Origin: Clostridia bacterium
GTDB lineage: Bacteria > Bacillota_A > Clostridia > Christensenellales > Aristaeellaceae
NCBI GenBank assembly: GCA_017397695.1
Contig: JAFQIF010000222.1
Span: 1 to 17,878, forward strand
Length of the DNA stretch: 17,878 nucleotides
Direction of reading: 5' to 3'
Under the pieces are notes generated by a model. That model saw nothing but the letters and a program-made list of their open reading frames with translations, ran no database searches and was not told the origin of the DNA. Shown here piece by piece: positions 1 through 7,476 of the stretch (position 1 is the first letter of the stretch; every line of letters starts with the position of its first letter). A program made the position numbers and the translations under genes.

Positions 1-1
1 G

Positions 2-190
2 CGCACCGGCGAGGGCAAGACCGGCGGCGAGAACATTCCGCTCAACTACAACAATGGCGGCTTTGTGTACACCTTCTCTGAGAACACCGAGCTGCTGCCC
101 GAGGACGTGAAGGCTGCCGCGCAGACTGCGCTGGACGCCATGATCGCCGCGCCCAACACCGTTGACTTCAGCGGCGTCGAGCTCAAGTAA
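2..190 (+). CDS. BMP-family ABC transporter substrate-binding protein, C-terminal fragment
   Basis: The 5' part lies outside the window; 62 codons remain, ending in TAA at 188-190. The visible tail has a short strand-like stretch (GGFVYTFSEN) and a helix rich in Ala ending in FSGVELK, as expected for the end of a periplasmic-binding-protein fold of the BMP (basic membrane protein / PnrA-like) family. Identification rests mostly on context: the next three genes are the ATPase and two permeases of a BMP-type nucleoside importer, and the lipoprotein gene normally comes first in such operons (bmpA-nupABC of Lactococcus, nupNOPQ of Bacillus). The product would be a membrane-anchored lipoprotein that captures nucleosides outside the cell. 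The fragment alone is too short to prove the family. Confidence 0.7.
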   Translation, partial: RTGEGKTGGENIPLNYNNGGFVYTFSENTELLPEDVKAAAQTALDAMIAAPNTVDFSGVELK

Positions 191-202
191 TCTCTCCATC
201 TC

Positions 203-240
203 AAAAGGACTGCCTGATACGCTTTGGCAGTCCTTTTTTC
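203..240 (+). terminator. Hairpin terminator/attenuator between binding-protein and ATPase genes
   Basis: Perfect 12-bp stem (203-214 with 226-237) around an 11-base loop, with the 3' arm running into six T. It sits 12 bases after the binding-protein stop codon and 60 bases before the ATPase start, and I see no promoter between. It is best read as a partial terminator that lets the binding protein be made in excess over the membrane components, as is common in ABC importer operons. Confidence 0.8.
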
Positions 241-301
241 AAAGTATGTGCACCGCGCATTCCCTTTTCCCCTGAGCATCATCAACCACGGAGGTATGTG
301 C

Positions 302-1864
302 ATGTCCACCCCGATCACGAGCCTTCGCATCGACCACATCACCAAGCGCTTTCCCGGCATTGTCGCCTGCAGCGACATCTCCCTGTCCGTTGGCAAGGGC
401 GAGGTGCTGGCGCTTGTCGGCGAAAACGGCGCAGGCAAGACCACACTGATGAATATCCTGATGGGTCTGTATACGCCGGATGAGGGCAAGATTTACATCA
501 ACAACAAGGAAGTTGTCTTCAAATCCCCCAGCGACGCATTTGCTTGCGGCATCGGCATGGTACACCAGCAGTACATGCTCGTACCAAACCTGACCGTGAC
601 TGAGAATATCGCGCTTGGCCTGTCCCAGATGAAGACCGAGCAGGCCGGCAACCACACGCTCGAGCGCCTTAAGAAGGCCGCCAAGCTGGATCTGGATGCC
701 GTGCGCCGTCACATCATCGCCATCTCCGAGCACTACGGCCTGGCGGTTGATCCGGATGCGTACATCTGGCAGCTCTCCGTCGGCGAGCAGCAGCGCGTAG
801 AACTGGTGAAGACGCTGTGCTTCGGCGCCAAGTTCCTGATCCTGGACGAGCCGACTTCTGCCCTGACTCCGCAGGAGACGGACGAACTGATTGCGCTGCT
901 CAAGCGCATGTCAAATGAACTGTCCATCATCTTCATTAGCCACAAGCTGGCCGAGGTCAAAGCGCTCTCCAACAAGGTCGCGATCCTGCGCGGCGGCAAG
1001 CTCGTCTTCCGCGGCAACACGGCCGATCATTCCGCCGCCGACATCGCCGCACTGATGACCGGTCACGAGGTCTATCTGCCGACCAACCAGAGCAAGCGCC
1101 AGCCGGGAAAGCCGATGCTGGAAGTGCATAATCTGTTCGTTCGCGGCGACCGAGGCAACATGGTGCTCAACAAGCTCAACCTTACCGTGCGTGCAGGCGA
1201 GATTGTCGGTCTTGCAGGCGTTTCCGGAAACGGCCAGCGCGAGCTCGCCGAATCGCTGACCGGCCTTCGCGTGATTGAGAGCGGCGAGGTGCTGCTGGAC
1301 GGTGTGAGCCTTGTGGGCAAGAGCCCCAAGCAGATCATCGCACAGGGCATGGGCTACGTGCCGGAAGAGCGCAACGTAGAGGGCATCGTTCCAAGCATGA
1401 GCATCCGCGAAAATCTGGTGCTCAAGGATATTGCCAAGTCGCCCTTCTCCCTGGGCGGCACGCTCATCAACAACAAAAAGATCGACGAAAATGCCAACGC
1501 GCTGCGCGAAAAGTTCGATATCCGCTGCTCGAGCGTGAATGTCGCTGCAGGCTCCCTGTCCGGCGGCAACATTCAAAAGGTCATCCTCGCGCGTGAAATC
1601 AACCGCGGTCCGAAATTCCTGATCGCTGTTTACCCCATCCGCGGCCTTGACCTGGGCGCGGCCGAATTCATCCACAAGCAGCTGCTGGCGCTGCGCGACA
1701 GCGGTGTGGGCATTCTGCTCATCTCCGAGGAGCTTGAGGAGATCATCAACCTCTCCGACCGCATCGCCGTCATCTTCAAGGGACAGATCCAGCGCACGCT
1801 GGGCCACGGCGAGGCAACGCAGCGCAAGCTGGGCATGATGATGGCAGGAGTGAAAGAAGTATGA
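302..1864 (+). CDS. BMP-type nucleoside/sugar ABC transporter, tandem ATPase subunit (NupO-like)
   Basis: A 520-residue protein with two fused nucleotide-binding domains that energises import through the two permeases encoded next. Domain 1 (about 5-250) has a full Walker A (GENGAGKT, 40-47), Q-loop (MVHQQY), signature (LSVGEQQ), Walker B (LILDEPTSAL) and switch His (ISHKL). Domain 2 (about 265-510) has the degenerate Walker A usual in the second half of RbsA/NupO-type subunits (GVSGNGQREL, no Lys) and an intact signature (LSGGNIQK); its Walker B region reads AVYPIRGLD, where the family normally has AxQPTRGLD. Length matches Bacillus NupO-type proteins (about 510). Start: ATG 302 has GGAGG 7 bases upstream; ATG 296 in the same frame is only one base from that site. 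The stop overlaps the next start by 4 bases (ATGA), suggesting coupled translation. Confidence 0.93.
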   Translation: MSTPITSLRIDHITKRFPGIVACSDISLSVGKGEVLALVGENGAGKTTLMNILMGLYTPDEGKIYINNKEVVFKSPSDAFACGIGMVHQQYMLVPNLTVTENIALGLSQMKTEQAGNHTLERLKKAAKLDLDAVRRHIIAISEHYGLAVDPDAYIWQLSVGEQQRVELVKTLCFGAKFLILDEPTSALTPQETDELIALLKRMSNELSIIFISHKLAEVKALSNKVAILRGGKLVFRGNTADHSAADIAALMTGHEVYLPTNQSKRQPGKPMLEVHNLFVRGDRGNMVLNKLNLTVRAGEIVGLAGVSGNGQRELAESLTGLRVIESGEVLLDGVSLVGKSPKQIIAQGMGYVPEERNVEGIVPSMSIRENLVLKDIAKSPFSLGGTLINNKKIDENANALREKFDIRCSSVNVAAGSLSGGNIQKVILAREINRGPKFLIAVYPIRGLDLGAAEFIHKQLLALRDSGVGILLISEELEEIINLSDRIAVIFKGQIQRTLGHGEATQRKLGMMMAGVKEV

Positions 1865-2973
1865 AGAATTTCAAATTGATTTACACCATCGGCGTCATCC
1901 TGCTCGCCGTGCTGCTTACACTGGGCGTCGCCTCCCTGATTTTGGCGGTGCTGGGCGCAGACGTGCTCAAGACCTTCTGGGTTATCTTCTGCTACCCCTT
2001 CACCTCGTTTAAGAATCTCTCCGGCGTGATCAACATCATGGCGCCGCTGACCATCGTAGGCGTGGGCATCTGTGTTGCTTACCGCAGCGGCATCATGAAC
2101 ATCGGCGGCGAAGGCCAGATGATCATGGGTCTGCTGCTGGCGATCGTGTTCGCGCTCAATACTGAGCTGCCGCGAGCGCTGGCTCTGCCGTGCATCATGC
2201 TCTTTGGTATGATCGGCGGCGCATGCTGGGGCGCGCTGCCCGGCCTGCTCAAAGCCAGGTTCGGCGTGAGCGAGCTGCTCTCCACCGTCATGTTCAACTA
2301 CATCGCCACGCAGTTCTATTCCTACTGCCTGCGCGTACCGCTGCTCGACCCGGCTGTGGCAGGCGGTTCCGGCGATCCGCAGACGGTGAAGCTGGAAGAA
2401 ACCGAGTGGCTCTCCCGCATCGGCGACGTGTTTGAAAACGTCCCCAAGGGCACTCGCTTCCACACCGGCATCTTCATCGCCATTGCACTGGCCGTTGTGG
2501 TCTATCTGTTCATGTGGAAGACGCCTGTGGGCTTCAAGATGCGCGCTGCCGGCGCTTCTGACCGCGCTGCGCGCTATGGCGGCATCAGCGTGAGCCGCTA
2601 TCTGGTGCTGGCGATGATCGTATCCGGCGCGTGCTGCGGCCTGGCTGGTACGGTCGAAATCCTGGGCGTGCATCACCGCGGCTTGGGCAACTGCACGGGC
2701 GGCTACGGCTTCTCGGGCATCGTGGTTGCGCTCTTCGGCGGCCTTCATCCCATCGGCGTGATCCCGGCTGCGTTCTTCTTTGCGCTGATCTCCTACGGCT
2801 GTTCCGCCTTGCAGATCAACAAGATTCCCGTACCCAGCAACATGATCGACGTGCTGCAGGGTCTGGTGATTCTGGTCATCGTCGCGGCAAAGCTGATCAT
2901 CGCCAATCCTTATCTGATGGACCGTGCACAGCGCAAGGTCCAGTCCCTTCTGAATCGAAAGGAGGCCGCCTGA
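1861..2973 (+). CDS. BMP-type nucleoside ABC transporter permease 1 (NupP-like)
   Basis: A 370-residue polytopic membrane protein of the BPD_transp_2 (BranchedChain/RbsC-like) permease family, forming half of the importer channel. The N-terminus has a long hydrophobic helix, and the family hallmark appears near residues 73-88 (YRSGIMNIGGEGQMIM), the cytoplasmic-side motif found in nucleoside permeases such as NupP. About eight to ten hydrophobic segments are visible. A later conserved loop (GFKMRAAGASDRAARYGGIS) is the expected coupling region contacting the ATPase. The start ATG overlaps the ATPase stop codon. The following gene encodes the second, shorter permease, so the pair would assemble as a heterodimer. 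Confidence 0.92.
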   Translation: MKNFKLIYTIGVILLAVLLTLGVASLILAVLGADVLKTFWVIFCYPFTSFKNLSGVINIMAPLTIVGVGICVAYRSGIMNIGGEGQMIMGLLLAIVFALNTELPRALALPCIMLFGMIGGACWGALPGLLKARFGVSELLSTVMFNYIATQFYSYCLRVPLLDPAVAGGSGDPQTVKLEETEWLSRIGDVFENVPKGTRFHTGIFIAIALAVVVYLFMWKTPVGFKMRAAGASDRAARYGGISVSRYLVLAMIVSGACCGLAGTVEILGVHHRGLGNCTGGYGFSGIVVALFGGLHPIGVIPAAFFFALISYGCSALQINKIPVPSNMIDVLQGLVILVIVAAKLIIANPYLMDRAQRKVQSLLNRKEAA

Positions 2974-2974
2974 T

Positions 2975-3925
2975 ATGCTCGACTTCATCGTGCTGTTCCT
3001 CACGGTCGGCATTCCCCTTTCCAGTGCGCTGCTGCTGGCATCCCTCGGCGAGACGGTGAACCAGCGCAGCGGCGTATTCAATCTCGGCTGCGAGGGCGTG
3101 ATGAGCATGGGCGCGTTCGTCGGCATGCTGATCCCGTTTATGATTGGCGGCTCTACAAAGGTTGCCTGGTATGTAAACCTTGCCGGCCTGATTGCAGCGG
3201 CTGTCGTGGGCGCGCTGCTCGGTCTGCTGTTCGGCGTGGTCGTCATCAAATTCGGTGCGCCGCAGGGCATTGCGGGTATCGGCCTGCAGCTCTTCGGCAC
3301 GGGCCTTGCCGGCTCGCTCTATCGCCATTTCATCGGCGGCGCGCAGGGCGTGGCTGGCATCGATGCAATCCGCATTCCGGTACTTTCCGATCTGCCGATC
3401 GTGGGCAAGATGCTCTTTTCCTGCAATCCGATGGTCTACTTCGCGTTCCTGATGGTGCCTGTTGTTCACTACATCCTTTTCAAGACCCCGTGGGGACTGC
3501 GCGTTCGCGCCTGCGGCACGTTCCCCCGCGCAGCTGACTCGATGGGCATCGACGTAAGCAAGACACGCTATCAGGCGCTGGCATTCGGCAGCGCGATGGC
3601 AGCGCTGGCAGGTGCGTATCTGTCGCTGTGCTATGCGAAGATCTTCACCGACACGCTGATCGGCGGTCGCGGCTTCATCGCCGTTGCGCTGGTGTATTTC
3701 GGCCGCTGGAGCCCGCTGGGCGTGCTGGGCGGCGCGATGCTCTTCTCGCTGGCACAGGCGCTGCAGCTGGCCGTTCAGGCGTACGGCTTTGCTGCTTTCC
3801 CCTACGAATTCCTGGTCATGCTCCCCTATGTGCTGGTCGTCGTCGTGCTGATCTTCGTGGGCAAGAGCAAGCATGTCGGTCCTGCGATGCTGGGCAAGCC
3901 GTTCAACCGCGAAATGCGCACCTAA
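2975..3925 (+). CDS. BMP-type nucleoside ABC transporter permease 2 (NupQ-like)
   Basis: A 316-residue membrane permease, the second half of the transport channel. The diagnostic motif VNQRSGVFNLGCEGVMSMG lies near residues 28-46, equivalent to the NIGxEG motif of permease 1, and a coupling-loop-like segment (GLRVRACGTFPRAADSMGI) sits in the C-terminal half. Length agrees with NupQ (about 319). The gene starts one base after the preceding TGA, with GGAGG about 9 bases upstream inside the end of permease 1, so the three transporter genes form one transcriptional unit. Substrate is inferred as nucleosides from the BMP/Nup architecture; other BMP-type systems import purine bases or related compounds, which sequence alone cannot exclude. 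Confidence 0.92.
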   Translation: MLDFIVLFLTVGIPLSSALLLASLGETVNQRSGVFNLGCEGVMSMGAFVGMLIPFMIGGSTKVAWYVNLAGLIAAAVVGALLGLLFGVVVIKFGAPQGIAGIGLQLFGTGLAGSLYRHFIGGAQGVAGIDAIRIPVLSDLPIVGKMLFSCNPMVYFAFLMVPVVHYILFKTPWGLRVRACGTFPRAADSMGIDVSKTRYQALAFGSAMAALAGAYLSLCYAKIFTDTLIGGRGFIAVALVYFGRWSPLGVLGGAMLFSLAQALQLAVQAYGFAAFPYEFLVMLPYVLVVVVLIFVGKSKHVGPAMLGKPFNREMRT

Positions 3926-3953
3926 GCAGTCAGTACACATTTCCAAACATGAC

Positions 3954-3995
3954 AAAAGCCTTGGATGGATCATCCGATCCACCCAAGGCTTTTTT
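3954..3995 (+). terminator. Transporter operon terminator, probably bidirectional
   Basis: Long stem of 17 pairs with a single A-C mismatch (3954-3971 with 3976-3993) around a 4-base loop, followed by T residues to 3995. It lies between the end of permease 2 (+) and the end of the secreted-protein gene (-). Read on the opposite strand the arm ends in four T, so it may also stop leftward transcription. Confidence 0.88.
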
Positions 3996-4006
3996 AGATT
4001 CTTCCA

Positions 4007-4723
4007 TTACTTACCGATCATATCCAGCATGGTTTCCCGCAGCTGTTCACGATTGGGATTGGAGGAATAATAGCGGGAAATACCGCTCGCTTCTGCACGA
4101 TAAGTAGCTGTATTACAGACAAAAAGGATCACGTCGGTGTCACCACCGAGCTTTTCTTCGATGCTATACGATTTGCCATAGGTATAATGCCTTTTGAAGT
4201 TATCCATATCCTTGCGCGTGATGCTTTCAAAATCCCTGAAGAATGTGAAATACTCGCGGCCGACCTTGATATTTTTGCTGTTATAAGCATAATCCACCAT
4301 GAAGCGGCCATTTTCAACGGTCACACTCACATGGCCGACCACATGCATGTTGGCAGCGATCAGTTCAAACGTCTGCGTTCCGTCCTTGCTCAGGTCAATC
4401 GGCGTAAACATGTACCATTCTTTCGTCAGCTTACCGGAAACATCCCTGAACTGCGGGCCAAAGGCACAGACGGAGTTGTTGTCGTAATACTTCTCCTTCG
4501 GCACGGCCTCGTCACGCATCTTTTTGAGCCGGTCCTGACGTGCTTCTTCCTTATAGCGTTCAATCCGCTCTTCATCGCCGGGCTCAAGGTTATCAAAATC
4601 CACATCCCAAATATTGAATTCCTTTTTTGGTGCAGCCGTTTCTGCGCAGGCGCTCTGCGCAAACGCGCACCTGAACGCAAGCAGCATCAGGACGAGGCAA
4701 AACAATGAGCGTTTTCTTTTCAC
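4007..4723 (-). CDS. Secreted protein of unknown function
   Basis: 238 residues starting at GTG 4723, with GGAGG 8 bases upstream. The N-terminus is a textbook signal peptide: a basic head (MKRKR), a hydrophobic core to about residue 17 and an Ala-rich cleavage zone (AFAQSACAE). The cysteines at 19 and 26 do not fit a lipobox, so I expect type I cleavage and release. A charged, Lys/Arg/Glu-rich helix follows (about 45-75), then an alternating beta-like domain (about 85-215) with repeated Phe/Tyr/Val stretches such as HVSVTVENGRFMVDYAY. I do not recognise the family and see no catalytic signature. It is the last gene of a leftward run, 25 bases after a GNAT gene, but the neighbours give no functional hint. 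Confidence 0.8.
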   Translation of the reverse strand: MKRKRSLFCLVLMLLAFRCAFAQSACAETAAPKKEFNIWDVDFDNLEPGDEERIERYKEEARQDRLKKMRDEAVPKEKYYDNNSVCAFGPQFRDVSGKLTKEWYMFTPIDLSKDGTQTFELIAANMHVVGHVSVTVENGRFMVDYAYNSKNIKVGREYFTFFRDFESITRKDMDNFKRHYTYGKSYSIEEKLGGDTDVILFVCNTATYRAEASGISRYYSSNPNREQLRETMLDMIGK

Positions 4724-4748
4724 AATGGCTTCCTCCTGCGAAAGCGTT

Positions 4749-5210
4749 TTATTCCCGGGAATGATTCAAAACTCTTTTCAGGCAGACCATATCCCGCAGC
4801 AGCACGCCATCCTCAATAATCGGATGATCGTAATGATCCGTAAAGAAATCCTTGACGACATGCGAGCGGACAAAACCGCATCTTTCGTAGAAAGGAAGTG
4901 TCAGCGGGCTGTCGCCCGTACCAACGAGCAGCGTATGATACCGGGCGCGATAACGATCGGCGGCATAATCGATCATCATTCGTCCATATCCCCTTTTCTG
5001 CACTTCGGGCAAAACGGCAAGGTTTTTAATTTCAAGCACGCCCGCTCCCTCATCGCAAACGACCAGCGAGGCAAGCGCCCTTCCGTCTTCCTCCAGCACA
5101 TACATTTCGCTCTGTTCGAGATACAGATCGATCATGTTCTCTTGTTCGTCTGCAAGGAGCAGCAATGGAAGATATCGCTTCTTGTTTTCTTTAACCGGCG
5201 TAATCCTCAT
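4749..5210 (-). CDS. GNAT-family N-acetyltransferase (second of a tandem pair)
   Basis: 153 residues. The acetyl-CoA-binding motif A is visible as LAVLPEVQKRGYGRMMI, matching the V..xxQxxGxG/A signature, preceded by strands ending EIKNLAV and followed by LPFYERCGF, the usual motif B region of GNAT enzymes. It would transfer an acetyl group from acetyl-CoA to an amine; the acceptor cannot be read from sequence. I place the start at ATG 5210 because the family usually begins MxIxPV and the protein then has a standard length. A TTG at 5219 in the same frame, overlapping the upstream gene's TGA, with GGAAGGA close by, is a possible alternative that would add three residues. It directly follows another GNAT gene in the same transcript. 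Confidence 0.88.
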   Translation of the reverse strand: MRITPVKENKKRYLPLLLLADEQENMIDLYLEQSEMYVLEEDGRALASLVVCDEGAGVLEIKNLAVLPEVQKRGYGRMMIDYAADRYRARYHTLLVGTGDSPLTLPFYERCGFVRSHVVKDFFTDHYDHPIIEDGVLLRDMVCLKRVLNHSRE

Positions 5211-5215
5211 CTGGC

Positions 5216-5656
5216 TCAAGTATCCTTCCTTACCGTCTCCCGGATCGATCGGTTGCGATACGACAGATCCTCACGCAACACAAATCCCTGATTCTCCCAG
5301 AATGCATTTCCGCTTTCATTGCGCGCAAACGCAACAAGCGCCACCTTTGTGATGCCCTCTCGCTGGAGCGCGCTCATCGCAGCATCAACCAGAGCAGCGC
5401 CAACTCCACGATGACGGTCATCCTCATTCACGGCGGTATGATAAATATAGCCGCGCCGACCATCGTGTCCGGCCATGATTGCGCCAATGATTCTTCCCTC
5501 GTCCTGCGCAACAAAGCTGGTATGCGGATTTCGCGCAAGATATCGCGCAATGCCTTCCCGCGAATCGTCTACATCATTGAGCCCCATGCCCTTACAGGAA
5601 AGCCACAGCGCATAGAGCTGGTCATAATCTCCGATCGTCATTGGGCGGATGCTCAT
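5216..5656 (-). CDS. GNAT-family N-acetyltransferase, YpeA-like
   Basis: 146 residues from ATG 5656, which has GAGGG 7 bases upstream; the longer GTG frame at 5692 lacks a site and would run into the deaminase gene. The sequence closely follows E. coli YpeA in layout: an IRPMTIGDYDQLYALW opening, GHDGRRGYIYHTAV before motif A, and the acetyl-CoA loop EDDRHRGVGAALV. The C-terminal FWENQGF is the expected beta-bulge region. It should be a soluble cytoplasmic acetyltransferase with an unknown small-molecule or protein acceptor. It starts 13 bases after the deaminase stop and ends 5 bases before the next GNAT, so all three are probably co-transcribed. Confidence 0.9.
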   Translation of the reverse strand: MSIRPMTIGDYDQLYALWLSCKGMGLNDVDDSREGIARYLARNPHTSFVAQDEGRIIGAIMAGHDGRRGYIYHTAVNEDDRHRGVGAALVDAAMSALQREGITKVALVAFARNESGNAFWENQGFVLREDLSYRNRSIRETVRKDT

Positions 5657-5669
5657 GCAGATTCCCTCT

Positions 5670-6131
5670 TTATGCTTCTTTGCCGTTCGCACCGTAGCAC
5701 TCCACGTTGACGCCGGCTTCCTCGAAGATCTGTATGGAAAACTCGTCCGGATAGCCCTCGCCGTAAACCACGCGGTCGATACCAGAGTTGACGATCATCT
5801 TCGCGCAGAGGATGCAGGGCTGATGCGTGCAATAAAGCGTTGCCCCCTCAATGCTCACGCCCAGCTTCGCTGCCTGAATGATCGCATTCTGCTCGGCGTG
5901 CACGGCATAGCACAACTCATGACGCTGCCCGGAGGGAATGCCCATCTTCTGGCGCGGGCACTCGCCCTTCTCCGCACAAGTTTTAATGCCTGCAGGCGCA
6001 CCATTATAGCCGGTGGTAAGGACGCGCTTATCTTTCACGATAACCGCACCGATACTCCTGCGGTTGCAGCTGGCCCAAGTAGAAACGAGCCTGGCCATTT
6101 CCATGAAGCGATGATCCCATTTGTCAAACAT
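5670..6131 (-). CDS. dCMP deaminase-family protein (ComEB-like cytidine/deoxycytidylate deaminase)
   Basis: 153 residues from ATG 6131, with GGAGG 7 bases upstream. The zinc-dependent deaminase motifs are complete: HAE at 78-80 (the His ligand and catalytic Glu) and PCILC at 105-109 (two Cys ligands). The N-terminal MFDKWDHRFMEMARLVSTWASC and the insert with additional Cys/His residues (about 52-74) are typical of dCMP deaminase/ComEB, which convert dCMP to dUMP as a source of dTMP. It heads a leftward group with two GNAT genes. Upstream only 58 bases separate it from the divergent flippase gene, where I find no clear promoter for either side; the promoter may lie inside the neighbouring coding sequence. 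Confidence 0.92.
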   Translation of the reverse strand: MFDKWDHRFMEMARLVSTWASCNRRSIGAVIVKDKRVLTTGYNGAPAGIKTCAEKGECPRQKMGIPSGQRHELCYAVHAEQNAIIQAAKLGVSIEGATLYCTHQPCILCAKMIVNSGIDRVVYGEGYPDEFSIQIFEEAGVNVECYGANGKEA

Positions 6132-6189
6132 GTTGATTCCTCCGTTCTGACGCAGGACGTGCGCCGCATACCCTTGGCGGGGTGATGAT

Positions 6190-7476
6190 ATGAAAATGCG
6201 CACGCTGGTTTATCAAACCATGTTTTTGAGCGCTTCTCATTTTCTGGTTCGGGTGATCGGATTTGCGATGCGCATCTGGCTCTCGCGGGAGCTGGGCGCG
6301 CAGGCGATGGGCCTGGTGGAACTGGCGCAGAGCGCACAGATGCTGCTCATCACGCCGGTCGTTTCGGGGCTTCCTGCAGCCATGTCGCGCATGTGCGCCA
6401 AGGCCGACAAAACGCAGCACGTGCATGTGCTGCGCAGCGGCATCCTGCTCTCGCTGTTGGTGAGCTTGCCGCTGACCGTACTGGCTTTTTTCTTCAAAAC
6501 GCATCTCGCCCTCTGGCTGGGCGACATACGTACGCTGCCCGCGCTGATTTGCTATCTGCCCTGCATACCCGTACTGGGCGTCAGTTGTGCACTCAACGGC
6601 TACTACTACGGAATCAGCAAGCCGGTTCCTCCGGCTCTTTCGGAAATTCTGGAACAAATTGTCCGATTGCTATTGACGCTTCGCCTGATCCATGCGCTTC
6701 GCGGATGGCCGGCAATGCTGCGCGCAGCAATTCCTGCGGCAGGCACGCTCGCGGGCGAAACGCTCTCTCTGGCGCTGATGCTCATACTGGCGGGGCGAGT
6801 GCTGTTTTTTTCCCACGCTTCAGGCGGCAGGCAGGCGGCCCTGCGTGAGCTGTTCGCCCTTGCCCTGCCTGTAACTGGCATGAAACTGGTTTCTTCGCTC
6901 ATGCGTACAGTACAGTCTGTGCTCATCCCTGCCCGTCTGCAGGTATCCGGCCTAGCAGCGAGCGAGGCCCTATCGCGTCTGGGCATGCTCAACGGCATGA
7001 TGATGCCGGTACTGATGCTGCCGTCGTTCGTCACATGCTCCCTGAGTATGGTCGCTGCACCGGAACTCACACGCAGGCAGGCGCAGGGACGCTCGCAAAA
7101 GCAGCTTGTGCTTCGCGTGCTCAGCGCAGCGCTTATCATCGGGCTGCTGGCGATGGCAGCCGTATTTTTCCTTGCGCCGCTGTTTGCAGGTGCGCTCTAC
7201 CGCCAGGCAGAACTGGAGCCAATGCTGCGCAGGTGCTGCGCGCTGGTGCCGGTCATGGCGCTGTGCCAGGTGATCTCAGCGCTGATGAACGGCCTGGGCC
7301 TGCAGCGCATATCACTGCGCATCGCGCTCTTTGCCAATTTGCTGAGTACGATGCTGACGTTCGTCCTTGCCAGCCAGCCTTCACTGCGGCTTTGGGGCGT
7401 AATCATGGCTATAGCAGCGGCACAGCTCACAACGCTGTTCGCCAGTCTGCGTGCGCTGATGCAGGCAGTAGATTAG
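6190..7476 (+). CDS. MOP-superfamily polysaccharide flippase, SpoVB-like, short form
   Basis: 428 residues, almost entirely hydrophobic, with about 12 membrane helices. The start resembles SpoVB/PST exporters: an amphipathic first segment, then SHFLVRVIGFAMRIWLSRELGAQAMGLVELAQ, the G..xxGLxxL pattern of lipid-linked oligosaccharide flippases. SpoVB and MurJ relatives usually have 500-550 residues and 14 helices, so this is about 80-100 residues shorter. Proteins of this kind move lipid-linked glycans (peptidoglycan or capsule precursors) across the membrane; the exact cargo is unknown. GGGGTGATG before ATG 6190 is a good ribosome binding site. The final TAG overlaps by 4 bases with the stop of the convergent HAD gene. 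Confidence 0.85.
   Translation: MKMRTLVYQTMFLSASHFLVRVIGFAMRIWLSRELGAQAMGLVELAQSAQMLLITPVVSGLPAAMSRMCAKADKTQHVHVLRSGILLSLLVSLPLTVLAFFFKTHLALWLGDIRTLPALICYLPCIPVLGVSCALNGYYYGISKPVPPALSEILEQIVRLLLTLRLIHALRGWPAMLRAAIPAAGTLAGETLSLALMLILAGRVLFFSHASGGRQAALRELFALALPVTGMKLVSSLMRTVQSVLIPARLQVSGLAASEALSRLGMLNGMMMPVLMLPSFVTCSLSMVAAPELTRRQAQGRSQKQLVLRVLSAALIIGLLAMAAVFFLAPLFAGALYRQAELEPMLRRCCALVPVMALCQVISALMNGLGLQRISLRIALFANLLSTMLTFVLASQPSLRLWGVIMAIAAAQLTTLFASLRALMQAVD

Noticed and set aside
1630..3982. Long minus-strand open frames (556 and 361 codons) across the permease genes
   Set aside because: The plus-strand frames encode unmistakable ABC transporter proteins; the antisense products are low-complexity His/Arg/Gln/Ala-rich, as expected from a GC-rich shadow frame.
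5657..5692. Upstream GTG start for the YpeA-like GNAT
   Set aside because: It overlaps the deaminase gene and lacks a ribosome binding site, while ATG 5656 has GAGGG at 7 bases and begins at the conserved IRPM segment.
6132..6189. Divergent promoters between the deaminase and flippase genes
   Set aside because: Only 58 bases, and no -35/-10 pair with acceptable match and spacing on either strand; promoters may lie inside the coding regions.
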